From: Agelas oroides
Taxonomy: Eukaryota > Porifera > Demospongiae > Agelasida > Agelasidae
Assembly (NCBI GenBank): GCA_949130485.1
Contig: OX422191.1
Coordinates: 7,131,754-7,195,753, forward strand
Direction: 5' to 3'
DNA length: 64,000 bases
The notes below the pieces were generated by a model. The model made no database searches and had not been told where the DNA came from. It worked only from the letters and a program-made list of their open reading frames with translations. How positions within the stretch are numbered: position 1 is the first letter of the stretch; the number at the start of each line of letters is the position of its first letter. Positions 33,546 through 45,026 of this stretch are shown here, one piece after another. Made by a program: the position numbers and the translations under genes.

Positions 33546-36500
33546 AGACTGGTACCGTGGCTCTACTCAGCTCTATTGGTCTCTAAAGGACTGTGCTATG
33601 GGTCTACTCAGCTCTACTAGACTCTACATGACAGTGCTATGACTGTACTCACCTCTATAGGTTCTGAAATGCCTGTACTATGGCTCAATCTACTCAGTTT
33701 TACTAGTCTCTAAAGGACTGTGCCATAACTCTACTCAGCTCTACTGGTCTCCAAAGGACTGTGCCATAACTCTACTCAGTTCTACTGGTCTCCAAAGGAC
33801 TGTGCCATAACTCTACTCAGCTCTACTGGTCTCCAAAGGACTGTGCCATAACTCTACTCAGCTCTACTGGTCTCTAAAGGACTGTGCCATAACTCTACTC
33901 AGCTCTACTGGTCTCCAAAGGACTGTGCCATAACTCTACTCAGCTCTACTGGTCTCTAATAGACTGTGCCATAACTCTACTCAGCTCTACTGGTCTCCAA
34001 ACGACTGTGCCATAACTCTACTCAGCTCTACTAGTCTCTAAAGGACTGTGCCATAACTCTACTCAGCTCTACTAGTCTCCAAAGGACTGTGCCATGACTC
34101 TACTCAGCTCTACTAGTTTCCAGACGACTGTGCCATAACTCTACTCAGCTCTACTAGTCTCTAAAGGACTGTGCCATAACTCTACTCAGCTCTACTGGTC
34201 TCCAAAGGACTGTGCCATAACTCTACTCAGCTCTACTGGTCTCTAAAGGACTGTGCCATAACTCTACTCAGCTCTACTGGTCTCCAAAGGACTGTGCCAT
34301 AACTCTACTCAGCTCTACTGGTCTCTAATAGACTGTGCCATAACTCTACTCAGCTCTACTGGTCTCCAAACGACTGTGCCATAACTCTACTCAGCTCTAC
34401 TAGTCTCTAAAGGACTGTGCCATAACTCTACTCAGCTCTACTAGTCTCCAAAGGACTGTGCCATGACTCTACTCAGCTCTACTAGTTTCCAGACGACTGT
34501 GCCATAACTCTACTCAGCTCTACTAGTCTCTAAAGGACTGTGCCATAACTTTACTCAGCTCTACTGGTCTCCAAAGGACTGTGCCAGAACTCTACTCAGC
34601 TCTACTGGTCTCTAAAGGACTGTGCCATAACTCTACTCAGCTCTACTGGTCTCCAAAGGACTGTGCCATAACTCTACTCAGCTCTACTAGTCTCTAAAGG
34701 ACTGTGCCATAACTCTACTCAGCTCTACTGGTCTCCAAAGGACTGTGCCATAACTCTACTCAGCTCTACTAGTCTCTAAAGGACTGTGCCATAACTCTAC
34801 TCAGCTCTACTGGTCTCCAAAGGACTGTGCCATAACTCTACTCAGCTCTACTGGTCTCTAATAGACTGTGCCATGACTCTACTCAGCTCTACTAGTTTCC
34901 AAACGACTGTGCCATAACTCTACTCAGCTCTACTAGTCTCCAAAGGACTGTGCCATAACTCTACTCAGCTCTACTGGTCTCCAAAGGACTGTGCCATAAC
35001 TCTACTCAGCTCTACTGGTCTCCAAAGGACTGTGCCATAACTCTACTCAGCTCTACTGGTCTCCAAAGGACTGTGCCATAACTCTACTCAGCTCTACTGG
35101 TCTCCAAAGGACTGTGCCATAACTCTACTCAGCTCTACTGGTCTCCAAAGGACTGTGCCATAACTCTACTCAGCTCTACTGGTCTCCAAAGGACTGTGCC
35201 ATAACTCTACTCAGCTCTACTGGTCTCCAAAGGACTGTGCCATAACTCTACTCAGCTCTACTGGTCTCCAAAGGACTGTGCCATAACTCTACTCAGCTCT
35301 ACTGGTCTCCAAAGGACTGTGCCATAACTCTACTCAGCTCTACTGGTCTCCAAAGGACTGTGCCATAACTCTACTCAGCTCTACTGGTCTCCAAAGGACT
35401 GTGCCATAACTCTACTCAGCTCTACTGGTCTCCAAAGGACTGTGCCATAACTCTACTCAGCTCTACTGGTCTCCAAAGGACTGTGCCATAACTCTACTCA
35501 GCTCTACTGGTCTCCAAAGGACTGTGCCATAACTCTACTCAGCTCTACTAGTCTCTAAAGGACTGTGCCATAACTCTACTCAGCTCTACTGGTCTCCAAA
35601 GGACTGTGCCATAACTCTACTCAGCTCTACTGGTCTCCAAAGGACTGTGCCATAACTCTACTCAGCTCTACTGGTCTCCAAAGGACTGTGCCATAACTCT
35701 ACTCAGCTCTACTAGTCTCTAAAGGACTGTGCCATAACTCTACTCAGCTCTACTAGTCTCTAAAGGACTGTGCCATAACTCTACTCAGCTCTACTAGTCT
35801 CTAAAGGACTGTGCCATGACTCTACTCAGCTCTACTAGTCTCCAAAGCAATGTGCCATAACTCTACTCAGCTCTACTGGTCTCTAATAGACTGTGCCATA
35901 ACTCTACTCAGCTCTACTGGTCTCCAAAGGACTGTGCCATAACTCTACTCAGCTCTACTAGTCTCTAAAGGACTGTGCCATAACTCTACTCAGCTCTACT
36001 GGTCTCCAAAGGACTGTGCCATAACTCTACTCAGCTCTACTAGTCTCCAAAGCAATGTGCCATAACTCTACTCAGCTCTACTAGTCTCCAAAGCAATGTG
36101 CCATAACTCTACTCAGCTCTACTGGTCTCTAAAGGACTGTGCCATAACTCTACTCAGCTCTACTGGTCTCCAAAGGACTGTGCCATAACTCTACTCAGCT
36201 CTACTAGTCTCCAAAGCAATGTGCCATAACTCTACTCAGCTCTACTGGTCTCTAATAGACTGTGCCATAACTCTACTCAGCTCTACTGGTCTCCAAAGGA
36301 CTGTGCCATAACTCTACTCAGCTCTACTAGTCTCTAAAGGACTGTGCCATAACTCTACTCAGCTCTACTAGTCTCTAAAGGACTGTGCCATAACTCTACT
36401 CAGCTCTACTAGTCTCTAAAGGACTGTGCCATAACTCTACTCAGCTCTACTAGTCTCTAAAGGACTGTGCCATAACTCTACTCAGCTCTACTAGTCTCCA

Positions 36501-36855
36501 AAGCAATGTGCCATAACTCTACTCAGCTCTACTAGTCTCTAATAGACTGTGCCATAACTCTACTCAGCTCTACTAGTCTCTAATAGACTGTGCCATAACT
36601 CTACTCAGCTCTACTAGTCTCTAAAGGACTGTGCCATAACTCTACTCAGCTCTACTGGTCTCTAATAGACTGTGCCATAACTCTACTCAGCTCTACTGGT
36701 CTCCAAAGGACTGTGCCATAACTCTACTCAGCTCTACTAGTCTCTAAAGGACTGTGCCATAACTCTACTCAGCTCTACTAGTCTCTAAAGGACTGTGCCA
36801 TAACTCTACTCAGCTCTACTAGTCTCTAAAGGACTGTGCCATAACTCTACTTGTC
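33546..36855. repeat. Regular 41-bp satellite (~80 copies)
   Basis: The 41-bp unit contains CTCTACTCAGCTCTACTGG and AAAGGACTGTGCCATAA. Units are far more uniform than the TAGAG arrays and fall into a few types (GGTCTCCAAAGGA, AGTCTCTAAAGGA, GGTCTCTAATAGA, CCAAAGCAATG, CCAAACGA). A block of nine units (369 bp) is duplicated: GGTCTCTAATAG at 33951 and 34320, AGTTTCCAGACG at 34115 and 34484. The last unit fades near 36855. There are no genes. Confidence 0.96.
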
Positions 36856-36864
36856 TTTTGGAAG

Positions 36865-37150
36865 AGTCCCCGCTGCTAGGTTCTTACTTGGCTTTCTCTT
36901 ACTGGCAGTTATGACTGATCGTTTTTGTGTACAGCTGGCTTAAATTAGTTGGGTACTAAGTGGTAGGCACAAGTTGTGATAGTTTTAATTGTGTTAGGTG
37001 GCATGTGTGCAAGAGGTAGACTATTTTATTCGGGCCAAATCTTGTTTTAATTATGGGGGTTGGCATACAGATAGTCGTGTGCATGCTGCATGTGAGTGTG
37101 TGTGTATCTGGTGTGTGCCTACGTATGTCTATATGTGTGTGTGTGTGTTT
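36865..37150. repeat. Direct repeat, copy 1 (~285 bp)
   Basis: GTCCCCGCTGCTAGGTTCT through the TG-rich stretch reappears as copy 2 at about 37742-38030, with scattered substitutions and small indels. Copy 1 starts right where the 41-bp array ends. No coding potential that both copies preserve. Confidence 0.8.
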
Positions 37151-37741
37151 AAGAGTCCTCCTGGAAATTGGCAGGGAAATTGTCCATTGCACCATGAGTC
37201 AGTGAAAATGAGATATTTGATTTTATTTACTCATTCCTTTTGGGGGGTCTTGCATGTGTGTCATACAGCATGCTGAATCATCAAGTAGTAACTACATATT
37301 TGACTGTTTTGCTGTTTCCAGTTCACAGTTTTCTTTTTGCTGGTCATCAGGTGAGTTCCCAGTCTGATCTTTGCACAAACACAGGTTTCGGCTCCTTTAA
37401 ACTCCCGACCTGTGATTGGCTACAGAAAGGGCGGAGCCACTCCCATACGGAGTCCAGCCTGGTCTTCTTGTTGGGATGCATTGCACATGGGTTTACATGT
37501 GGGTTATGTATGCTTTTTTAATAACTAGTGTCTTTTCAGGCCTGTTTAATTACGAGTCCGGCTAGCATTGCAGCAGAAGCATGGGTTCTCCCTCGTTTGA
37601 GTCCCCCATGTCTTACTGCAGGTTGCATGGTTTTATCTACCTACAGTTTCGATTTTACTACATGATTATCACCAGTGAGCTGACAGTACTACAGCAGCTA
37701 ATAATAGAGGTGTACTTATGTACCTTGTCTCTTGGTAAAGT

Positions 37742-38030
37742 GGTCCCCGCTGCTGGGTTCTAACTTGGCTTTCTTTTTCTTACTGGCGGTTATGACTGAT
37801 TTTTTTTGTGTACAGCTGGCTTAAATTAGTTGGGTGCTAAGTGATAGGCACAAGTTGTGATGGTTTTAATTGTGTTAGGCAGTGTGTGTAAGAGGTAGAC
37901 TATTTTATCTGGCCAAATCTAATTTTGATTATGGGGGTTGGCATACAGACAGTATGTGTGGATGCTGCATGTGAGTGTGTGTGTGTGTGTGTATCTGGTG
38001 TGTGCCTATGTGTGTATGTGTGTGGTTGCA
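37742..38030. repeat. Direct repeat, copy 2 (~285 bp)
   Basis: Matches copy 1 starting 877 bp upstream, including ACAGCTGGCTTAAATTAGTT and GGGGGTTGGCATACAGA. It ends in an expanded TG tract. The pair brackets about 590 bp of unique sequence. Confidence 0.8.
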
Positions 38031-38055
38031 TGTGTTGAGGCGTGTGCTTGCACGC

Positions 38056-38086
<31 letters not shown>

Positions 38087-38094
38087 TGTGTGTG
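37971..38094. repeat. TG / CG / TG microsatellite
   Basis: GTGTGTGT tracts surround a pure alternating CG run at about 38053-38070, followed by a TG run to 38094. Alternating purine-pyrimidine DNA of this length is prone to Z-DNA. ORFs over it are artefacts. Confidence 0.9.
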
Positions 38095-38886
38095 CATATT
38101 TCTACTATACTCTTTATATCCCCAGAACCTCTTATCTGTATCAGAGTGTTTGTGGATCAGTACCAAAGGGTGGTACTAGTTAACAGTAGAAAACGTTTAG
38201 ATGTTAGCTAAATAGGAGCCAGAATTGCAGCAACAGGAATCCAGAAATACATGACACTGATTGGAAAAAGTTCAAGGAAATAGTACAAGACCCATCCACA
38301 ACTACCCAGTACTTACTGGTTTCGAGGGTGTATGAATATAGTGCAATACCATAGCCATCTTTACATTTCCCACACAGTGGGCCTCACAATGTAGTGGCCC
38401 ACAAATGAACCCATTAAGTACGGATACATTACTTGGCAACAGATATAGAAAATGCAGTCAACAGAAGTGGTATTGTAGTTTGCAATGTATGGACAAGGTG
38501 CAACTTCTGTAATTTCAGTTGCACTGTTGTACGGGTCATACAGTAGCCCAAATTCAGCAGTGGAAAGCCTGAACCACACTTAAAATATGCATGTGAACTG
38601 CAAGAGCATCCAGTGCTAGAAAACTGATGTGTTTTCAGGAATGGGCCAGGAAGGACAGACATCTCGTTCGGAAGTAGCCTGCTCTACAAAACTGAACAGA
38701 AGAATCAGCAAGAAGAACTGTGCTGGTTTCATGCTACTCTATATTCTGAAACATACTACTAATTAGTTTGCATCACATGCAATACCTAGTCCAGCTGATT
38801 CCTTACATTTTAATAACTTACTTATTCTTTACTACTGCTGCACTTTCTGTTCTGTATTTGGACTGCATAGGCCACCCTAGTATATA
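38095..38886. other. Intergenic, no gene seen
   Basis: Only short ORFs without recognisable domains. It lies between a microsatellite and the TATA target of the second LTR element. Confidence 0.5.
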
Positions 38887-39174
38887 TGTAAGCCGAGACT
38901 CCATGGTGCCTTTACTCCGGACTGACTGGTTTTCCTAACTCCTTATCCCAGACTAACTGGTATTCTCCATTGTCCTTCTGTGTTGTGTATTCTTGTCTTA
39001 TTTGTATTCTAATTTGGCATTGTCTACGTTCTAGAAGATTCTTCACAGCATGGTCTGTATAAAAAGCTCATTTTCTGTCAGTTGTGTGTGGTCATTGTTG
39101 TAACTGCTGAGTTTGATGACAGTCAAAGCCTAGTGTTGCGGCGAAGATGCGGCTTGCCTGCGGTTAGGCTTACA
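38887..39174 (+). repeat. 5' LTR of Ty3/gypsy element
   Basis: 288 bp, starting TGTAAGCCGAGACTCC and ending GGTTAGGCTTACA. A TATAAAAAG box at 39058-39066 is a likely promoter. It differs from the 3' copy at one position seen by eye (GCGGCGAAG versus GCGGCAAAG). Confidence 0.93.
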
Positions 39175-39176
39175 TC

Positions 39177-39198
39177 TGGTGGAGGATCCGGGCATCGA
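39177..39198 (+). other. Primer-binding site
   Basis: TGGTGGAGGATCCGGGCATC starts two bases after the LTR. Its complement ends in CCA and has a T-arm-like TCGATGCCCGG. I could not assign the tRNA. Confidence 0.6.
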
Positions 39199-39245
39199 TT
39201 AGTAGTACCAGAGCGTGTGCTCAGTAATCCTGGAAAACCAGAGTT

Positions 39246-41498
39246 GTGGGAACTGTCTTGATGCCGTTAACTCGTGGTATGGAGAAAGAATACCAGGAGA
39301 AGATTGCTACTCTCACAGCAGAAAAGGAAGAACTGACAGAGCAGATGCAACACAGCGCAACAGAGAGCGAGAGAACTGTTGCTGAATTACACCACCAGCT
39401 GGCAAAATTGCAGCTTCAAGTTGAGGAAGCTGAAGAGGCCAGGAGACGAGAAGGCAAGACTCTTGAGGAGATCAGACAACTGCGCAATGAGAATCAAGAG
39501 CTCCAGAGGAGAATGTATGAGACAGAAGAGCTCGTCCGTTTGCAAAAAGAACAAGTTGCCGTCATGCATGACAGTATGCAAGATTTGAGGCAGCAGAAAA
39601 ATGACTACAGGGAGCGCCAACAGGAATGGCGATTGTTGGCAGAGAAGTGTGAGAAAGAGAATCAAAACCTCCGGGTTGAATTAGAGAGAGAGCAAAAAAG
39701 ATGGACTGTGGAAAGAGAAAATATTGAGACAAAGGCATGGGTACCCTTGCAATCAGAAAGTATTTATTGTGAACAACCTAGAGAGCAGGTCATGCCAGGC
39801 AATGAGAGAGATCCAATCTCACTTTCAACGTGTAAAACAGCACCGGCACAGACCGGCCTACTCACTAGCTCTGCCAGTATAACTCAGCCTGAAAGATCTT
39901 TGTCTGTGGGAACAACCTCCACAGCAAGTGTAACAGAGAACTCTTTTGTGCCAACAGAAGCTACAGCCAGTGTACCCACAACAACATCTGTTGCAACAAT
40001 AGCGGAATCCAATTTGTATCAGTTGTTCCAATCTACCGCCCAGCCATATGCTCCCACTGTACAATGGAGTGTTCCAGAAGCCACTCAACCTCACATTCCT
40101 CTCTCTAATCAGCTTGTATCAAGTAATAGTCTTCATCAAGCTCCTGAGCAACACACTGTTGGAATTGGGCACCACGGTCCCTTTGTCATGGACTCAGGGC
40201 AAGCGTTGCAGCAGTTGGCTGCTAGTGTAGCTGAGAGACAGCGCAAGTGCCCTAAGTTCTCTGGAGAGAGCAAGTATGATGATTTTGATCATTGGCTCCA
40301 AAGCATTTTTCGGTTCTATGTCCCCCTTGACCGATATGATGAGCGAGGCAAGCTTTTGGAGCTTCGATCAGCTCTGAAAGAGGGCTCACCAGCGCAGAGA
40401 GCATTTGATTTTCTGGAGTTGTTGGCACATGGAAGTTATGCTGTGGCAACTCAGAGATTGAAGGAGCGGTTCAGGTGTATGTTGACTCCTGAAGCCTTAC
40501 GTGTGGAGTTTAGCAGATTACGGTTCAAACCACACCAGCAGACAATCCAAGAGTTTGCCACAGAAGTGGAACAGATGTCCATTCGTACCTTCCCACATAA
40601 ATCTGCTGTTGAGCGAGATGCCGAGTGTCGACACCAGTTCAGAGTTGGGCTGGGAGATGACTGGGCTTACAAATTGTTGAATTGTCCAGACACAGCCAAC
40701 TTCCATCAGACCCTACGTTGGGTCTTGGAGCGAGCAGCAAAGCAGGAGTCCATAAGAACAATCAAAGGTCTAGACAGAAAAGATAATGATTGGCGAGGAG
40801 CCAAAAGGCAACCAAGTGCAGATCCTGTTCAAACAAAGACAAGGACGGAGGCTCCCTCAAGATTCAAAAATGCATCCAACCGTTTTGTCCCAAAAATCGC
40901 TGAAAGCAGGCTATCTCAACTCAAGAGGTGTTGGAAATGTAATGAAATGGGACATACACAGCACACCTGTCCACGAAGGAATGTGGGCACAGAGACTGAA
41001 AGATATGGTCATAATCAAATCACCACAGGAATGCCAACAGCCCCTGAAGAAAAACAAGAAGATAAGCAACAATATGCTGAACGAATGAGGAAACTCGCGG
41101 AACAAGCAGAGTTAGAGGCCTTGAAAGAAAGGTGTGCCAAAGCCTCACAATCCAATGCACTGATGGTGTTGAGCACAACCAATGTTGAGATCCATACAGA
41201 CATCGAGAAGGAAAGAATAGCTTCAGTGGTTGGTGGAAGTCATTTCTTGGACCTGGAAGTGGGAGGCCTACCAGTAAGGGCCTTGATAGACACTGGCTCC
41301 CCAGCAACAATTATTTCGGAGAAGTTACTTCACGAGATTATGAAGGGCAATACTGAAATTACCCCAGCCTGTTTAGAAAGACCTACAGTTCAATTGGTTG
41401 ACTGTGGTCAACACTTGCTTCACATTGTTGGGCAGATAACCCTCATCTTTAAGCTCATCCCCGGAGCAGAAAGAAAGGTGAAAGTGCTGCATGATTAA
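39246..41498 (+). CDS. gag: Gag plus start of protease, Ty3/gypsy element
   Basis: 750 aa. Residues ~15-165 are a long charged coiled coil, and ~170-290 a Ser/Thr/Pro-rich linker. Residues ~330-500 form the capsid-like retrotransposon gag domain (FDHWLQSIFRFY near the start). One CCHC zinc knuckle spans 562-575. An aspartic protease motif DTGS lies at 682-685. The ORF stops inside the protease fold: the later L-L-G motif is in the next ORF, in another frame. The stop overlaps the next ATG (ATGATTAA, 41491-41498). Either a +1 ribosomal shift or an indel separates the two; the position inside a domain favours an indel. Confidence 0.88.
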   Translation: MGTVLMPLTRGMEKEYQEKIATLTAEKEELTEQMQHSATESERTVAELHHQLAKLQLQVEEAEEARRREGKTLEEIRQLRNENQELQRRMYETEELVRLQKEQVAVMHDSMQDLRQQKNDYRERQQEWRLLAEKCEKENQNLRVELEREQKRWTVERENIETKAWVPLQSESIYCEQPREQVMPGNERDPISLSTCKTAPAQTGLLTSSASITQPERSLSVGTTSTASVTENSFVPTEATASVPTTTSVATIAESNLYQLFQSTAQPYAPTVQWSVPEATQPHIPLSNQLVSSNSLHQAPEQHTVGIGHHGPFVMDSGQALQQLAASVAERQRKCPKFSGESKYDDFDHWLQSIFRFYVPLDRYDERGKLLELRSALKEGSPAQRAFDFLELLAHGSYAVATQRLKERFRCMLTPEALRVEFSRLRFKPHQQTIQEFATEVEQMSIRTFPHKSAVERDAECRHQFRVGLGDDWAYKLLNCPDTANFHQTLRWVLERAAKQESIRTIKGLDRKDNDWRGAKRQPSADPVQTKTRTEAPSRFKNASNRFVPKIAESRLSQLKRCWKCNEMGHTQHTCPRRNVGTETERYGHNQITTGMPTAPEEKQEDKQQYAERMRKLAEQAELEALKERCAKASQSNALMVLSTTNVEIHTDIEKERIASVVGGSHFLDLEVGGLPVRALIDTGSPATIISEKLLHEIMKGNTEITPACLERPTVQLVDCGQHLLHIVGQITLIFKLIPGAERKVKVLHD

Positions 41499-42552
41499 CA
41501 CTGACAGCACACAAGATTGCCTACTAGGAACCAATGCTCAAGAAGAACTTGGTTTCACTCTGATATTGCCAGATGGTCAAGAGATCCCGAGGTCCCCAGC
41601 TCCAACTGTGGAGAGATACTCAAAAGAATCAGAACCCAAAGATTCCACTTCCAAGACCTCTCTCCCTACTGCAAATTCTACATTTACTGTCAGGCTACTG
41701 ACCACTTGCCGTATCCCTGGATATCGGGGTCACACTATAAAGGCTAAAGTAGAAGGAGACTGGAGTCGAGTCCAGAACAAAGAGTTTTTGTTCGAGCCTG
41801 ATCGGGAAACTCTGCAAAAGTTTGAATTGGATGCAGAGAGTTCTTTGGTGAAGTGTGATTCCACCATTGCCCTCAGAGTTCATAACTACAGCTATTCCGC
41901 AACCTTTATTGGAAAAGACATGGTCCTTGGCACCGTAGAACCTTGTGAACTGGTGCCAACCGGACACTCTCAAGGGAGTGGTCCTGAGCAAGGAGAGGAG
42001 AAAGCCCAAGTTATTACTGGCCAAGTGGACATCGCCACACCAACCCTCTTAACTCAATTGTGGATTAATCCAGAGTTACCGAAAGAGGTGCAGCAAGAAG
42101 TCCAGGATCATTCCATCGATACTGGTGAAGCTAAACCAATTAAACAACGACCTTGGCGTATCCCCTTAGCATACCGAGAAAAAGTGGTGACCATGATTGG
42201 TGATATGTTGGCAAGAGGAGTGGTGGTACCTTCTCGGAGTTCATGGGCCAGCCCTGTTGTGTTAGTGACCAAGAAGGATGGCTCACTCCGCTTTTGTGTC
42301 GATTATCGGCAACTAAATGCCATCACCCATAAGGATGTCTATCCCTTGCCCCGAGTCGATGATATCCTGGACTCCATCGGGAAGAATCCTGCTCGTTACT
42401 TCAGCAAGTTAGACCTACGATCAGGATATTGGCAAGTCAAGATGGTCCCTAACGACCAGGAAAAAACAGCCTTTACAACCTTCCATGGATTGTTTGAATT
42501 TACTGTCATGCATTTGGGCTTTGTAACGCCCCCGCAACATTCCAGAGATTGA
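41491..42552 (+). pseudogene. pol: pol fragment 1: protease end and RT N-terminal half
   Basis: 353 aa. The start carries the rest of the protease (DCLLGTN near residue 10). After a linker come the RT approach (PWRIPLAYRE) and RT blocks WASPVVLVTKKDG at about residue 252 and FCVDYR just after. It ends out of frame right before the RT block that contains NAPATF. That block is readable in the next frame at 42525. The frame changes between 42519 and 42525, so RT cannot be made from this copy without a shift. Confidence 0.85.
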
Positions 42553-44246
42553 TGGAAAGTGTTCTTCACGGTCTCCTTGGAAACTTTGTCTCAGTTTATC
42601 TGGATGATATAATCATCTATTCCCCTACAGTAAAGGAACACCTCAAACATTTGAGTGCTGTCTTTGATCGGTTACGGCAGGCTGGCCTCCGGCTAAAGCC
42701 TAGCAAGTGTCAATTCCTGTGCTCTCAGATTGCATATCTTGGACATATCATCTCAGCTGATGGTATCCGTCCTGACCCTGAAAAGATTGCAAAGATCCAA
42801 AATTGGCCATCCCCTAAGAACCAAAAGGAACTCCAGAGGTTTGCCGGCCTGGCCAACTACTATCGCCGGTTTGCTAAGGACTTTGCAAAGAAATTTAACC
42901 CACTCAGATCACTTTTGAAGGCTGGAGTACCTTTCGAGTGGACCCCAAGTGCTGAGGAAGCCTTTGAAGCAATCAAGCAATTATTGACATCCTCTCCAGT
43001 CCTCACATTTCCAAGATTGGGACAACCATTCGAGGTCTGGACTGATGCCTCTTATTCTGGACTTGGAGCCATCCTGTGTCAAGCAGGAGAAGATGGAAAA
43101 GTTCACCCCGTGGCCTATGCTAGCCGTGGATTGTTGAAACATGAGAAAAACTATGCTGTCTCAGAACTGGAAGGGCTTGCCGTTGCGTGGGCTCTTGGCC
43201 ACTTTCATGCCTACATTGTTGGTCAAGACATCACAGTTTTCACCGACCATGCTGCTCTCCAATCCCTGTTAAAAGCTCCAAAACTCTCAGGAAGACCGAT
43301 GCGATGGTCTCTGAAGCTTCAACAGTTCATGCCAACCATCAAGCACCGGCCTGGAGCTATGCATGTAGTACCAGATGCCTTGTCCCGGATGCCACAGGAG
43401 GAAGCAGTGCACACAGTCATGAATTGTTTCACTGCCCAGGCGGAGGACCAGCAGGAGGATACCCTACCTGGTGTTTATCAGACTTCACTTCCACCTGGGG
43501 AATTGGAACTAGCAATAGGCTCCCTGCAACAAGAGGATGCCACACTCAAAACGATTATTGACTATCTGAAATCAGGGGTACTACCTGAAGACCCTGTGCA
43601 AGCTCGTTGTTTAGCTTTAGAAAGGCCACGCTTTAGCCTTGTTGATGGTGTCTTATTTCACGAAGACCCAGGACTCCCTGACCGGCTACAACTAGTTGTT
43701 CCAAGACAAGTGCAGGAACAACTCGTCCAAGAGAGCCATGATGGAAGATTCAGTGGACACTTTGCAGAAAAGCGCACCTGGGAAACTCTCCGACGGCGTT
43801 TCTGGTGGCCGACTATGCGAAGTGATATCCGCAAGTATTGTAATGCCTGTATGAGCTGTGCAACCCGTACTGGCCAAAGTCGAAAGAAAAAGTCACCAAT
43901 GATACCCATTCCCATTGGATCTAAGCCATTTGAGATGGTTGGAGTGGATGTTCTGCAGCTTCCAGAATCTTACCATGGCAATAAATATGCTATTGTGTTC
44001 ATGGATTATTTCAGTAAGTGGCCAGAAGTTGCTGCTGCCCCTAACCAGACAGCAGAGACTATTGGACGTCTCTTAATAGAGTTCCTACTAACCCGCCATG
44101 GAGCCCCCAATTACTTACTTTCAGATCGTGGAAGTAACTTTTTGTCAGAGCTAATTCTGGAAGTATGCCATTTGATTGGAACCAAAAAGATCAACACCTC
44201 TGGATACCATGCCCAAACAGACGGACGTGTTGAACGTTTTAATTGA
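42549..44246 (+). pseudogene. pol: pol fragment 2: RT C-terminal half, RNase H, integrase
   Basis: 565 aa in the frame that follows the RT break. YLDD is at residues 17-20, LKPSKCQF follows, and RNase H begins near residue 160 with WTDAS (D166). The HHCC zinc finger of integrase lies around 394-440. The catalytic core follows with GVDVL, SDRGSNF and the final VERFN. The ORF is cut by TGA at 44244-44246, just after the catalytic glutamate motif. The codons beyond stay in the same frame, so this is a single nonsense change. Confidence 0.88.
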
Positions 44247-44258
44247 ACACTAATAGAA

Positions 44259-45026
44259 ATGCTCTCCAAATGGGTGGACAAGAAAGGCCGAGACTGGGAC
44301 CAACAACTCCCATATGTGTTATGGGCCTATCGAGTGAGCCCTCACCATTCAACTGGTGAGTCACCCTTTTTTCTGTTACATGGCTACGATCCTCGGTTAC
44401 CAACTGAGCTTGCTCTAGAAAGCCCAAGTTCTCCTTATCAAGTGGACCAGGAAGACTATCTGTCAGAATTAGTCTCTGGACTCAGTGATGCCTGGGCCTT
44501 AGCAAAATCAAAGATCAAGGATGCCCAGTCTCGACAGAAACAACAATACGACCGTGGAGCTAGAGAGTGTCAATTTCAAGTTGGCCAGCGTGTGTTTGTC
44601 CACAATCCTAAGGAGCCTCAACAAAAAGCCTGGAAGTTTTCCCACCCTTACTACGGCCCCTTTCGAATTATGAAGTTAACCGACTCCAATGGAGCTTTGG
44701 TTCGGCCTACCACTCGACCAGATGATCCTCTGATGTTGGTCAATACTGACCTCCTACGGCCCTGTCGATCAGAGATATCTGATGATGCCTGTTGGCTTGG
44801 AAAAAGGAAAACTAAGAGACCCAAGAAACCTCAAGGACTACACAAAGAGATATTAGCCCCTGGGAAGGACTCCAAAGACAGCCCTCCCAAGCACCGCTAC
44901 TATACAAGAAGCAAGACCAAGCAAACGGTTTCACCCACTTCGCTCGAGGGCGATCGAACTCAAGGAGGGGGTGATGTAAGCCGAGACTCCATGGTGCCTT
45001 TACTCCGGACTGACTGGTTTTCCTAA
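44259..45026 (+). pseudogene. pol: pol fragment 3: integrase C-terminal region
   Basis: 255 aa, same frame as fragment 2 and separated from it only by the TGA. It has the post-core helix region (LPYVLWAYRVSPHHSTG), a basic linker, and the GPF-type module (YYGPFRIMKL) of Ty3/gypsy integrases. The tail is Lys/Ser/Thr-rich, with no clear chromodomain. The ORF overruns into the 3' LTR, which starts at 44975. Confidence 0.85.
44962..44974 (+). other. Polypurine tract of Ty3/gypsy element
   Basis: AAGGAGGGGGTGA lies directly before the TGTAAGCC start of the 3' LTR. One T interrupts the purines near the end. Confidence 0.7.

Noticed and set aside
33546..36855. CRISPR-like array of regular 41-bp repeats
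   Set aside because: There are no unique spacers between repeats and the genome is eukaryotic; it is a satellite.
37900..38211. Overlapping ORFs over the TG/CG tract
   Set aside because: His/Thr- and Val/Cys-rich peptides reflect the dinucleotide repeat.
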